Assembly (NCBI GenBank): GCA_016710325.1
Contig: JADJXK010000002.1
Span: forward strand, 3,224,001 to 3,288,000
DNA from: Candidatus Leptofilum proximum
GTDB taxonomy: Bacteria > Chloroflexota > Anaerolineae > Promineifilales > Promineifilaceae
Reading direction: 5' to 3'
DNA: 64,000 nt
The notes below the pieces were generated by a model that was not told where the DNA came from, did no database searches, and saw only the letters and a program-made list of their open reading frames with translations. This document shows positions 52,784 to 61,189 of the stretch, piece by piece; the first letter of the stretch is position 1; the number at the start of each line of letters is the position of its first letter. The translations under genes and the position numbers were made by a program.

Positions 52784-52841
52784 AAAGTGAAAAGTTGAGA
52801 GTGCAGAGAGGAACGGTTTTACGGTCGTTGGAGAAGTAAAA

Positions 52842-54449
52842 ATGACTCAATTTAAAGTTGGTGATTCTGTCCGCGTAAAGCCCGGTGTGAAGGACCCAGA
52901 TTTTCAAGTCGCGATTGGCGGCTGGCAGGGCCGCATCCTTACCCTGGCGCCAGCAGAAAACATGGCCGATGTCACCTGGGACAGCCTGACCCTGGCGCAA
53001 ATGCCCAAAGAGCTGCTTGATCTTTGTTTCCACGAGGGCTACGCCATCGAGGGTATCACGCTGACCCTGGACGAACTGGAACCAGCCAAGCCGCGCGATA
53101 AAGAAAAAGATGTCCACAACATATTGGTGGAGATTTACGGCCGTTACGGCCTGGAATACCAGTCGGACATGGAGTCGCTCGTGCTCTCGATGGCCAATTT
53201 GGCGGGCTTGTTTGACGATGACGAGGATTGGGATGATGAGGAGCCTGTTCAAACATTCGACATTGACCAGTTTTTTGCCGATTTGCACATTGAAAGCGCC
53301 AAAGAGCAGGCGCGGATCCGCAGTTGTTTTTCCCAGGGGCTGGAAGTTTATTACGAACACATTTATGGGTACAGGAAATACGGCCGTAAACCCGAGTTTC
53401 TCATCGCCGAGCGCATGGGCGAACCGTACATCTTTGGCTTTGGCATGGTGGAAGTGCTGCGCGCCAAACGGGGCATCAAAGAAACGACCAAACTGGCAAT
53501 TTGCCAATACACGCTGCAAACTATCAAACCCGAAGATGAATATGGCATACCGCACGGGCTGATTGTCCTGGTGAGCCACCTTGCCGAAACAGGCTATCTG
53601 TCCGCCGATATATTTCGCGGCATTATGCAGGCCACCAATCTACTGCGCTTATGGATTGAACCGTGGCAAATTGAAGAAGCAGTTCCGCTTTCCAACTGGT
53701 TGATTGCTCAGGAAGCCATCCCTGATCAGGAAAAACTGTTCTGGCTGTGGCACCTCTCCATGCAGCTCAACGACCAGTACCATTTTGGCAAGAAGCTGGT
53801 GAATCACTGGCTCACGCATTCCGATTTGCCTGGCGATGTCAAAAAACAGCTGGTCCAAGGCTGGCTGAATAACGTGAAGCATCTGGGCACACCACCCGCT
53901 CCCTGGCGTCTAGTGATGGCCCAGGTAACCGGGGATTTAGCTGTGGCCGAGCAGGCGCTCAAAGAGATGGGCGCCTCGCGCCAGGAGATAAAGCGAGTTA
54001 AAAAGATCATCGAAGATGAGGCTAGTCATGAGATGATGGGCAGGCTCCTTTTGCACGATCCATTGTTTAACTTTAATCCAGACTTTGGTTATCTTTACGT
54101 GCCCGATTGGCTGCGACGTATCGCCATATTGGAGTTGGTGAGATTGGGGGAAGATGCGTGGGAAACGGCCTTACTCTACCTGGACGCGACTCGCGAATAT
54201 GGCTCAGAAGCCATCAACAAAGGTGTCGCCGACATCCTCGCTGAGTATGCCGACACCATACCGCCAAACGAACTGCGTGAACTCATTGAAAAGGGGATTC
54301 AAATCCCGCAGGTGCCCACGCGCAAAACGTTTTATCAGCTTTCAACCCGGTTTTATGGCACAGAGCTGCTGGAGAAAACGGCCGAAGACAACGCCGCCTC
54401 CATCCGCAACTGGGGCGCCAAAGAGCTGAAAAAGCTGCGCGACAATTAA
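52842..54449 (+). CDS. Large protein of unknown function with an SH3-like N-terminus
   Basis: A 535-residue protein that I do not recognise. Residues 1-75 look like a KOW/SH3-like barrel (FKVGDSVRVKPGVKDPDFQVAIGGWQGRIL). Then comes a very acidic patch (AGLFDDDEDWDDEE) and then a helix-rich body (SLEVYYEHIYGYRKYGRKP-type, HLAETGYLSADIFRGIM, WHLSMQLNDQYHFGKKLVNH) without membrane helices. The ATG is preceded by a GAGAAG about 10 bp upstream. It is closely followed by convergent Elp3. It may bind nucleic acid through the SH3-like part, but that is only inference. Confidence 0.55.
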   Translation: MTQFKVGDSVRVKPGVKDPDFQVAIGGWQGRILTLAPAENMADVTWDSLTLAQMPKELLDLCFHEGYAIEGITLTLDELEPAKPRDKEKDVHNILVEIYGRYGLEYQSDMESLVLSMANLAGLFDDDEDWDDEEPVQTFDIDQFFADLHIESAKEQARIRSCFSQGLEVYYEHIYGYRKYGRKPEFLIAERMGEPYIFGFGMVEVLRAKRGIKETTKLAICQYTLQTIKPEDEYGIPHGLIVLVSHLAETGYLSADIFRGIMQATNLLRLWIEPWQIEEAVPLSNWLIAQEAIPDQEKLFWLWHLSMQLNDQYHFGKKLVNHWLTHSDLPGDVKKQLVQGWLNNVKHLGTPPAPWRLVMAQVTGDLAVAEQALKEMGASRQEIKRVKKIIEDEASHEMMGRLLLHDPLFNFNPDFGYLYVPDWLRRIAILELVRLGEDAWETALLYLDATREYGSEAINKGVADILAEYADTIPPNELRELIEKGIQIPQVPTRKTFYQLSTRFYGTELLEKTAEDNAASIRNWGAKELKKLRDN

Positions 54450-54463
54450 CCACTGACCATTGG

Positions 54464-56149
54464 CTATTCATAATTAGCCAATAATTCGGCCGTCATGTAC
54501 AGGCCATCCATCTCGAAGTTGTGGTATTTGGCATAATACTCCCGCGTGCCGATGGCGCTGATGACGGCGATACGGCCGTAGCCCGCCGCCCGCGCCATCT
54601 CCTTTGCCTTATCGATTAGCTCCGAACCCAGCCCCATGTGCTGCGCCTCACCGCTGCTGTCTTCGCCCAGGTTCAGCGCCGGGCCGTAGACGTGCACCTC
54701 GCGAATCATGGCGTGATCTTCTAGCTCTGGCAGCGGATGCGGGTTGTTTTTGTGCGGCAGCGACAGCCGCAGGAAGCCTGCCAGCATGTCGTCATCCGTC
54801 TCAAAGCTGAGGAAATGTTCGGTGGTGGCGTCCGTTTCGTACGTTTCGATGCGCAGAGCGACGTCTTCGCGCCGCACTTTGTGGCGGCGCACTTCGCGGC
54901 AGCGGATGCATTGGCAGCGCAGGCCGCGTTTGGCCATGCGCTCCAGGGCGATCTGGCGCAGGTTGGCTTTTTTGTTGCCCGCCACTACGTTGGTGGTGGG
55001 GAAGTCGCGAATAACCCGGTTGAGGCGAACGTAACGCGGCACCTGCACCTTGCAGGCCACCAGCAGTTCGGTGAGCGTTTCTTCGTCATAGGGATGGTAT
55101 TCGCCGCGCTGCCAGTAGTCGTAAAGCTCGGCGTTTTCCACCAGCATACAGGGGTACAACTTTAGCTCATCGGGGCGCACGGCTTCATCGGACCAGATAC
55201 GGCTAAAGTCCGCCATGTCGCTTTCCGGGGTTGCGCCCAGCAGATTGGCCATCCAGTGACCGTGAATCTTGAAGCCCGCCAGCCGCAGCAGGCGGAAGGC
55301 GTCGCGGGTGCTTTGCACGTCGTGGCCACGATTGTTGAGGGCCAACACACGCTCGTCCAAACTCTGGATGCCCACCTGCACCTTGGTCACGCCCAGGTAA
55401 CGCAGCCAGCGCAGTTCATCTACGTCCAAGTGGTCCTGGCGCGTTTCCACCACCAGCCCCACGTTGCGGCGCGGGCCAACGGCGTTTTTCTGCTGCGCCT
55501 CGACCAGCGTCTCGGAATCTTCTCCGTTCATGGCGTCCAGGCAGCGTTTGACAAACCATTCCTGGTAGTCGCGGCGGTAGCTTGACCAGGTGCCACCCAA
55601 GATGAGCAGCTCAATCTTTTCGGCGGGATGGCCGATTTGCTCCAGGGCGCGGATGCGTGCGGCCGTTTGCGCATACGGGTCAAAGCCGTGGCGTTCGGCG
55701 CGCTGGGCGCCGGGCTCGTCATGCAGATAGCTTTTGGGCATGCGCACATCGGTGGGGCAGAAGATGCATTTGCCGGGGCAGGGATACGGCTTGGTGAGCA
55801 CGGTCACGACGGTCACACCTGCCTGGCTGCGAATCGGCTTCATTTGCAGGTGGATACGCACTTCGGGGTCGAATTCGGCCCAACCAGTTTCACACAGCTC
55901 TTCGTACAGGCGAATGACGTTGCTTTTGGAGAGCCAGGGCAGACCCTGGCGGACATATTCGCGCATGGTGTGCTGGTACTTTTTGGAGGTGAGCGGCCGT
56001 TTCCCCACCAGCTCATTTACCAGTTCCAAAAACAGCGGCTCCTGCCCCGCGGCCAGCAGCACCGGCTCATTGCGCGACTGCCAGTCAGCCACCTGGACCT
56101 TCACCTCTTCAGGCGGTATTAAGACGTGTTTGTTGTGTTTTCGACTCAT
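54464..56149 (-). CDS. elp3: Elp3-like tRNA uridine-34 modification enzyme
   Basis: A 561-residue stand-alone Elp3: radical SAM plus GNAT domains that add a carboxymethyl-type group to tRNA wobble uridine. Radical SAM cluster in YPCPGKCIFCPTDVR (CxxxCxxC). A Zn-type segment CQCIRCREVRRHKVR and the C-terminal GNAT domain (about 430-561) with GLGSELIDKAKEMAR and GTREYYAKYHNFEMDGLYM. Structures of a bacterial Elp3 from Dehalococcoides, also Chloroflexota, show this layout. A hairpin (ATTGGCTA/TAGCCAAT) overlaps its stop at 54,459-54,482. A TGnTATAAT at about 56,209-56,217 lies upstream. Confidence 0.93.
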   Translation of the reverse strand: MSRKHNKHVLIPPEEVKVQVADWQSRNEPVLLAAGQEPLFLELVNELVGKRPLTSKKYQHTMREYVRQGLPWLSKSNVIRLYEELCETGWAEFDPEVRIHLQMKPIRSQAGVTVVTVLTKPYPCPGKCIFCPTDVRMPKSYLHDEPGAQRAERHGFDPYAQTAARIRALEQIGHPAEKIELLILGGTWSSYRRDYQEWFVKRCLDAMNGEDSETLVEAQQKNAVGPRRNVGLVVETRQDHLDVDELRWLRYLGVTKVQVGIQSLDERVLALNNRGHDVQSTRDAFRLLRLAGFKIHGHWMANLLGATPESDMADFSRIWSDEAVRPDELKLYPCMLVENAELYDYWQRGEYHPYDEETLTELLVACKVQVPRYVRLNRVIRDFPTTNVVAGNKKANLRQIALERMAKRGLRCQCIRCREVRRHKVRREDVALRIETYETDATTEHFLSFETDDDMLAGFLRLSLPHKNNPHPLPELEDHAMIREVHVYGPALNLGEDSSGEAQHMGLGSELIDKAKEMARAAGYGRIAVISAIGTREYYAKYHNFEMDGLYMTAELLANYE

Positions 56150-56208
56150 ACAAAATTACTCGAACCAAGGCGCGATGTTAATACGGCCGTTCCCTACAAG
56201 CTCCTAAC

Positions 56209-56214
56209 ATTATA
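56209..56214 (-). promoter_or_regulatory. Extended -10 promoter for elp3
   Basis: On the minus strand TGCTATAAT lies about 60 bp before the ATG. No good -35 is seen at 17 bp. Confidence 0.5.
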
Positions 56215-56313
56215 GCAAGGTCAACAGTTGCGGTCATCGCTGCTCATGTTGGCATTAAGTAAAGTCGAGAAATGGCCTGCTCATCATCCTACGTGTCCTT
56301 CGCTGACCGACCG

Positions 56314-59300
56314 CTAATCAGGTATTTTGTGGTGTTGCAATTGTTGCCAGAATAAGTAGGGGTTTTCTAGAGGACTAATTCTCACATTCTCTTTCAGTGA
56401 GTCAGGAACATTCTGCTCCTCAGTCAGCCAAACAGCTTTCAAAGCTGGCAGTGCCGTCAAAGGAAGAAAATCAATTGATTCGGCTGTTATTCGCAAGTCT
56501 AGCACCTGTAATTGAGCCAAGTCAACCAACGGGGCAAGATCACTTACCACTGTTTTCTCCAAATCTAACATCTGCAATTGGGTCAGGTTCGCCAACGGGG
56601 TAAGGTTACTCACCCCAGTTCCCTGCAAACCCAACACATGTAATTGGGTCAGGTTTACCAGTGCAGTAAGGTCATTTACTTCGGTTCCCCACAAGAACAA
56701 CTCCTTTAATTGAGTCAGGTTCGCCAGCGGGTCGAGGTCGCTTACTTCTGTTCCCCCAAAATTCAACTCCTGTAATTGAGTCAGATTCGTCAGCGGACTA
56801 AGATCGCTTACCTTCGTTTCGTATAAATAAAGCTCCTGTAACTGGAGTAGGTCTTTCAACGGGCCGAGGTCGCTTACTTCCGTTCCCCCAAAGCTCAAAT
56901 TCTGTAATTGGGTCAGGTTCGCTAGCGGACTGAGATCCCTTATGTCCGTGTCTCCAAAGTACAATGTCTTAAGTTGGGTCAGGTTCATCAGCGGACTGAG
57001 GTCGCTTACTTCCGTTCCCCCAAAATTCAACCCTTGTAATTGCGTCAGTCCGGACAAAGGGGTGAGGTCACTCACTGCCGAATCCGTAAGGTATAATTCC
57101 TGCAATTGGGTCAATTCAGCTAATGGGGTGAGATCGCGCACCCCCGTTTTATTCATGAATAACACTTGTAATTGGGTCAGGTTCGCCAGCGGAGTGAGAT
57201 CACTTACGTCTGTTCCCCACAAGTTCAACCTCTGTAATTGGGTCAGGTTCGCCAGCAGGGTGAGGTCACTCACTGCCGTGTCATTCAAATTCAACAACCG
57301 CAATTGGGTCAGATTCGCCAGCGGCGTGAGGTTATCCACTGCCGTGTTCCCCAAGGACAGTGCCTGCAATTGGGTCAAGTTCGCCAGCGGGGTGAGGTCG
57401 CTCACCGCTGTTCCATCCAAGGACAATGTTTGCAAATTCTTGCCATTGTCGCTTGCTGCTTCTTCAGTTTCAATCAGCTTCTGTGCATGTTGCGCCACCA
57501 ATTCACGCACGACTGGGTCTGGTTCGGCCATCAAGCTAAACGCTTCCAGTGCTAGTAAGTGCAGCGGTTCTGGTTCATCCATTTGCTCTTTCTCGGCGGT
57601 TTGCCACAACCTGTCGAGCAAGGCTTTTTGGTGGTCTAGCGTCTTTGCCACCCCGCCCAACAGGCGCACCGTCTCCTGCCACTCCGGCCGCGCTGCATTC
57701 TGGCCCAAAATGCCCCAGTCCCCCTGGTACAGCAGCGCCCCGGCCGCCAGGTATTCCTGGAAGGTGCGGTGGGCAAAGTCAAAGCTCTCGGCGCTTTGCT
57801 TCTGCAAAAGACCGCTGCGCTCCAATAAAAACCGCAGTACGCGCCCGTCTGTATACCCCATGTCGGCCAAAATGCTTTCTGCCTGGGCAATGGGCATTAC
57901 TGGTTCGTCATTACGCATCATCCAATACGCCAATGCCTGCACCAGCCGTATTTTGCGCCGCAACCCGGGCAGTTCGCCATAATCTCCCGTATCCACCTGC
58001 CGCTCCACGTCACGCGCTTCCAGCAGCAAACGCAGGCAGTCATCGTAAAGTTGAATGCGGTCTTGCGGCAGCTGCTGCCGCTGCCGGTAATGGAGCAGGC
58101 ACAACATCGCAGCCAGCAACGGGTTCCGCGCCAAATCTTGCAGCGGCTTTTGCCGGGTCAACTGCGCCTGTAAACTTTGAGCCAGCTGCACCGTATCTGC
58201 TCTTTCCGCGGCGGGTAGATGTTTTTCTGCCTCAGCCAGGGCATTATGCCAGCGCGTCAGGAGTTCCGCTGTTCCCTCTGGGTCCAGGTCGCGTAAATGC
58301 ACGGACATGAAGTCGCTGCGGCCCAGTCTTTCCCCGGCCTGGTTCTCATCCAACGTATAAGGGCGCGTACTGACGATATAGATGACATCTTGGTACAGTG
58401 CGATCAGGCTTTCCAGCCATGCATAAGCCGCATCCCGCTGCGCTTCTGTGACTTCGTCCAGCCCATCCACCAGCAAAACCACCCGCCCAGCGCTCATTTG
58501 GGCAATGAACCAGTTTTGCGGCGGTCGGCCGGCGCTGGTTGTCAACGGCAGTTCTTCCACTTTGGGCAGCGGCTTGTTGGCAAAATCGCGCAGGCGTAAA
58601 AAGACGGGCAGCTTCTCCTGCCACATCTTTAATTCTTCATGCGGGAAATTTTGTCGGGCAGCGCGTACCGCCACCCACTTCAACAGTGTCGTTTTGCCAG
58701 AACCGGCCCGCCCCGCAATCAGCAGGCGGCGACTTTGGGTTAGCGCTTCGGCCGCATCCATCACCTTTTGCCGCTCGTCGTGGTAGCTGGAAGGTTCCAG
58801 TTTTTCTGCACGGCTCATTTTCAACGTCACGTAAGAAATGTCCAGGGCATGAGCCATGTGGCGCATACCTGGCACGCCAAACCACTCCAGCCGGTCCAAC
58901 TGTACCGCCAATTCCTGGCGGTAGCGCTGCTCAAACTGTGCCGCTACCTCATCCGGGTTGTGTTTTTGACTAACAGCATAAATTTGCGCTACCTGTTCAC
59001 CAATGGTGGCCAGGCTGCCCTGTACCCCGGTCAGACGGCGCAGCGTTTCTGCAGCCGCCCCCTGCTGAAACTGCGGCAATTGATCAGCAAAGGCAAAAAT
59101 AACGTGCCCACACTGGCGCAGCATTTCTTTGTAAAGCTCACGTTCATACACATGAACGGAATCTGGGATAGGCACAGACAACAACGCCGTTTGGAAACCT
59201 TTTAGCTGCAAATCGTTTTGCAGCAGCAGCGGCAGGGCATGCTGCTCTAATGTTTGGGCAATAGCTGGCAGCAAAACATCACGCTCACCAATGCTCATAT

Positions 59301-59559
59301 CGCTTTCGCTAAACAGGTGTGCCAGGCTGGTAGCGGCCTGGTCGCCCATCTCGTCAAAAAAACGGACAGCTTGCCGTTGGGCCACAACATCACTACCCAG
59401 CCACTTTTCTGCCAGCCCGCCAACATCCAAACTCTCTGCCAGCGTTTCCGCCAGGTCGCTACCCGTAATTTCATCACGAAACAACCGTGTAAAAACGGCC
59501 CGCGTCAGCGTTGGCCCCAGGTATTTGATTAAGAATGAAACAATGCCAATTGTTGTCAT
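56314..59559 (-). CDS. NACHT-LRR protein (bacterial NLR-like)
   Basis: A 1081-residue STAND NTPase with the domain order of NLR immune proteins. N-terminal helical region (1-265) with no recognised nuclease motif. NACHT domain with Walker A GRAGSGKTT (283-291), Walker B VVLLVDGLDEV (about 360-370), a sensor STRPYT, and helical arms (FDFAHRTFQEYLAAGALL). C-terminus (about 708-1045) has about 15 leucine-rich repeats of 22 residues (LTPLANLTQLQxLxLxxTxV), close to internalin-type LRRs. Bacterial NACHT proteins are known antiphage proteins; target and effector here are unknown. AGGTGAG precedes the ATG. The gene has no ACGGCCGT copy, unlike its flanks. Confidence 0.9.
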   Translation of the reverse strand: MTTIGIVSFLIKYLGPTLTRAVFTRLFRDEITGSDLAETLAESLDVGGLAEKWLGSDVVAQRQAVRFFDEMGDQAATSLAHLFSESDMSIGERDVLLPAIAQTLEQHALPLLLQNDLQLKGFQTALLSVPIPDSVHVYERELYKEMLRQCGHVIFAFADQLPQFQQGAAAETLRRLTGVQGSLATIGEQVAQIYAVSQKHNPDEVAAQFEQRYRQELAVQLDRLEWFGVPGMRHMAHALDISYVTLKMSRAEKLEPSSYHDERQKVMDAAEALTQSRRLLIAGRAGSGKTTLLKWVAVRAARQNFPHEELKMWQEKLPVFLRLRDFANKPLPKVEELPLTTSAGRPPQNWFIAQMSAGRVVLLVDGLDEVTEAQRDAAYAWLESLIALYQDVIYIVSTRPYTLDENQAGERLGRSDFMSVHLRDLDPEGTAELLTRWHNALAEAEKHLPAAERADTVQLAQSLQAQLTRQKPLQDLARNPLLAAMLCLLHYRQRQQLPQDRIQLYDDCLRLLLEARDVERQVDTGDYGELPGLRRKIRLVQALAYWMMRNDEPVMPIAQAESILADMGYTDGRVLRFLLERSGLLQKQSAESFDFAHRTFQEYLAAGALLYQGDWGILGQNAARPEWQETVRLLGGVAKTLDHQKALLDRLWQTAEKEQMDEPEPLHLLALEAFSLMAEPDPVVRELVAQHAQKLIETEEAASDNGKNLQTLSLDGTAVSDLTPLANLTQLQALSLGNTAVDNLTPLANLTQLRLLNLNDTAVSDLTLLANLTQLQRLNLWGTDVSDLTPLANLTQLQVLFMNKTGVRDLTPLAELTQLQELYLTDSAVSDLTPLSGLTQLQGLNFGGTEVSDLSPLMNLTQLKTLYFGDTDIRDLSPLANLTQLQNLSFGGTEVSDLGPLKDLLQLQELYLYETKVSDLSPLTNLTQLQELNFGGTEVSDLDPLANLTQLKELFLWGTEVNDLTALVNLTQLHVLGLQGTGVSNLTPLANLTQLQMLDLEKTVVSDLAPLVDLAQLQVLDLRITAESIDFLPLTALPALKAVWLTEEQNVPDSLKENVRISPLENPYLFWQQLQHHKIPD
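56484..57432 (-). repeat. 66-bp coding repeats of the LRR array
   Basis: Fifteen or so tandem 66-bp units, each encoding one 22-residue leucine-rich repeat. The units are diverged at the DNA level but keep CAATTGGGTCAGGTTCGCCA-like blocks on the plus strand. Suited to slippage or recombination, which could change repeat number. Confidence 0.85.
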
Positions 59560-59580
59560 GGGAATCTCACCTGCTTACTA

Positions 59581-59609
59581 TTTTTACCCAACCTGCCTGT
59601 CTTGGTTAA
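59581..59609 (-). promoter_or_regulatory. Possible promoter for the NACHT gene
   Basis: On the minus strand TTAACC and TAAAAA are 17 bp apart, about 22 bp upstream of the ATG. The match is moderate. Confidence 0.35.
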
Positions 59610-59663
59610 TGACCGTCCGCGAAATAAGGGTGCATTTATGCGCTGCGGAATTTGCGCTGGTAC

Positions 59664-59704
59664 AAAAAAGCCCACCAACTCCAAAAAGGAAAAGCTCGGC
59701 GGGC
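59664..59704 (-). terminator. Terminator after the HicB-like gene
   Basis: Minus-strand arms GCCCGCCGA and TTGGTGGGC (with two G-U pairs) are followed by TTTTTT. It separates the HicB-like gene from the NACHT gene on the same strand. Confidence 0.7.
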
Positions 59705-59741
59705 ACAAAGCAAAATCAATTGGAAAATTGCCATCAATAAC

Positions 59742-59909
59742 TTACTTGCGGTTGTCTTCTTCCAGTGTTTCAATGTAAAGTTGAATCGCCTCACGGATGT
59801 TTTGGATTGCTTCTTCTCTTGTTTCACCCTGGCTAATACAGCCCGGCAAGCTGGGGCATTCAGCTACCCAAAAGCCATCTTCACCACGAAAAATTATTGC
59901 CTGTCTCAT
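59742..59909 (-). CDS. HicB-like antitoxin, orphan
   Basis: A 55-residue HicB/UPF0150-type protein: MRQAIIFRGEDGFWVAECP, LPGCISQGETREEAIQNIREAIQLY and LEEDNRK. The fold is a beta-alpha RNase-H-like sensor that usually neutralises a HicA toxin. AGGAG precedes the ATG. No HicA gene is found on either side, so it is an orphan, and the C-terminal DNA-binding part found in longer HicB is missing. It lies directly upstream of the NACHT gene. Confidence 0.85.
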   Translation of the reverse strand: MRQAIIFRGEDGFWVAECPSLPGCISQGETREEAIQNIREAIQLYIETLEEDNRK

Positions 59910-59943
59910 AGCAATCTCCTGATTCTGATGCAGTTTTCCTCAA

Positions 59944-59963
59944 TTATCCACAACTTACCCACA
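59944..59963 (+). other. Two DnaA-box-like 9-mers
   Basis: TTATCCACA (59944-59952) and TTACCCACA (59955-59963) form an 11-bp direct repeat upstream of the HicB-like gene. They match the DnaA-box consensus, but two copies are too few for an origin. They may be an operator. Confidence 0.3.
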
Positions 59964-59979
59964 AGTTATTCAATAACGG

Positions 59980-59999
59980 GCAAGATTGCAATCTTGCCG
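59980..59999. repeat. Perfect palindrome GGCAAGATTG/CAATCTTGCC
   Basis: A 20-bp perfect palindrome lies just after the stop of the luciferase-like gene (minus strand). It could be a terminator hairpin without a T-run or another dispersed palindrome. Confidence 0.6.
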
Positions 60000-60003
60000 T
60001 ACG

Positions 60004-61044
60004 TTACGTGAGTTCAGCCATCAATTCTACCATAGTGCGCAAGGTGTCTACGTCGAAGACGGTGATGTTCATGGTTGTCACAGGTGAATTGAGCCAGAGC
60101 GACAGCCGCTCTTTCACCCGCTCGCGAGGACCAACCAGGGCCACATCGTCGATGAGCGCGCCGGGCACTTTCATCATCGCCATGCCTTTGTCGCCTGCCA
60201 GGTACAAATCCTGGATTGCCTCGGCTTCGGCTTCATAGCCGTAGCGGGCGGCCAAGTCGGTGTAGAAGTTTTTGCCTTTGGCACCCATGCCGCCGATGTA
60301 CAGCGCCAGCATGGGGCGCAGCATGTTGTAGGCCACCTCCACATCATCATGAATCACCACAGAGACCGTAGGCGCGATGTCAAAATTGGCGATGGACTTG
60401 CCACCGCCCGCTTTGGCAAAGCCCGCTTCGATGTGCGGCTGGTAGATTTCGTCGTATTTGCCGGGGGAGAAGAAAATGGGCAGCCAGCCGTCGGCGATTT
60501 CGGCGGTGAGCTCGACGTTTTGCGGGCCGATGGCCGCCAGGTAAATGGGGATATCGGGCTGGGCTTCCAGGGTGCTTTTGAGCGGCTTGCCCAGGCCGGT
60601 GGCCCCCTGGCCCTGGTAGGGAATCTGGTAGATCTTGCCGTCGTAGGTGACCGGGGCTTCGCGTTTGAAGATGGCCCGGACGATGTCCACGTATTCGCGG
60701 GAGCGGGTGAGAGGACGGCCGTAACTCGCCCCATGCCACCCTTCCACCACCTGCGGCCCAGACAACCCTAAGCCCATGAGGAAACGGCCGTTGCTCAACT
60801 GATTCAACGTCATCGCCGTCATGGCCGCATTGGCCGGGGTGCGACCGGGCATCTGCATGATGGCCGTGCCCAGCTTGATGTTCTGCGTCAGTGCCCCCAG
60901 CCAGGCCAGTGGTGAGACCGCATCCGAGCCATACGCTTCGGCCGTCCAGATGGCATAGACGCCCAGTCGATCTGCCTCTTTTACCAACTCAACAGGCAGC
61001 TCAATCCGCCGCCCCGCATAGCCCAACATGATTCCTAAACGCAT
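60004..61044 (-). CDS. Luciferase-like (LLM) flavin/F420-dependent oxidoreductase
   Basis: A 346-residue TIM-barrel oxidoreductase of the bacterial luciferase-like family, matching best the F420-dependent group (LGIMLGYAGRRIELPVELVKEADRLGVYAIWTAEAYGSDAV, TAIMQMPGRTPANAAMTAMTLNQLSNGRFLMGLGLSGPQVVEGWHG). Substrate unknown. GGAGGG lies upstream of the ATG. It contains two ACGGCCGT copies, unlike the NACHT island next to it. No F420-biosynthesis gene is in the window. Confidence 0.9.
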   Translation of the reverse strand: MRLGIMLGYAGRRIELPVELVKEADRLGVYAIWTAEAYGSDAVSPLAWLGALTQNIKLGTAIMQMPGRTPANAAMTAMTLNQLSNGRFLMGLGLSGPQVVEGWHGASYGRPLTRSREYVDIVRAIFKREAPVTYDGKIYQIPYQGQGATGLGKPLKSTLEAQPDIPIYLAAIGPQNVELTAEIADGWLPIFFSPGKYDEIYQPHIEAGFAKAGGGKSIANFDIAPTVSVVIHDDVEVAYNMLRPMLALYIGGMGAKGKNFYTDLAARYGYEAEAEAIQDLYLAGDKGMAMMKVPGALIDDVALVGPRERVKERLSLWLNSPVTTMNITVFDVDTLRTMVELMAELT

Positions 61045-61046
61045 AA

Positions 61047-61108
61047 CACCCTCCGTAATGGTTAATGGTCAATGGTCAATTTTTAATGGTTAATGCAGGT
61101 GCGTCGCA
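61047..61108. repeat. AATGGTTAATGGTC words and a CAGGTGCG palindrome
   Basis: Near-tandem words ATGGTTAATGGTCAATGGTC lie before a short palindrome CAGGTGCGTCGCACCTG (61,095-61,111). Both belong to repeat families seen elsewhere here. They fill the gap upstream of the LLM gene. Confidence 0.6.
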
Positions 61109-61133
61109 CCTGTGGAGGAATTGTACCAAAACA

Positions 61134-61167
61134 AAAGCCACCCGCCTGCTGTCAGACGGGTGGCTTT
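61134..61167. terminator. Bidirectional terminator downstream of the MerR gene
   Basis: AAAGCCACCCG (61134-61144) pairs with CGGGTGGCTTT (61157-61167) across a 12-base loop. A T-run follows on the minus strand, after the stop of the MerR-family gene at 61,190. Confidence 0.85.
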
Positions 61168-61189
61168 GTTCATGAGTGATGCATGGGAG

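Noticed and set aside
56484..57432. Tandem DNA repeat or mobile array
   Set aside because: It is explained by LRR coding units in frame within the NACHT gene.
59944..59963. Replication origin suggested by two DnaA-box-like 9-mers
   Set aside because: Only two boxes, no AT-rich unwinding region and no dnaA or dnaN nearby.
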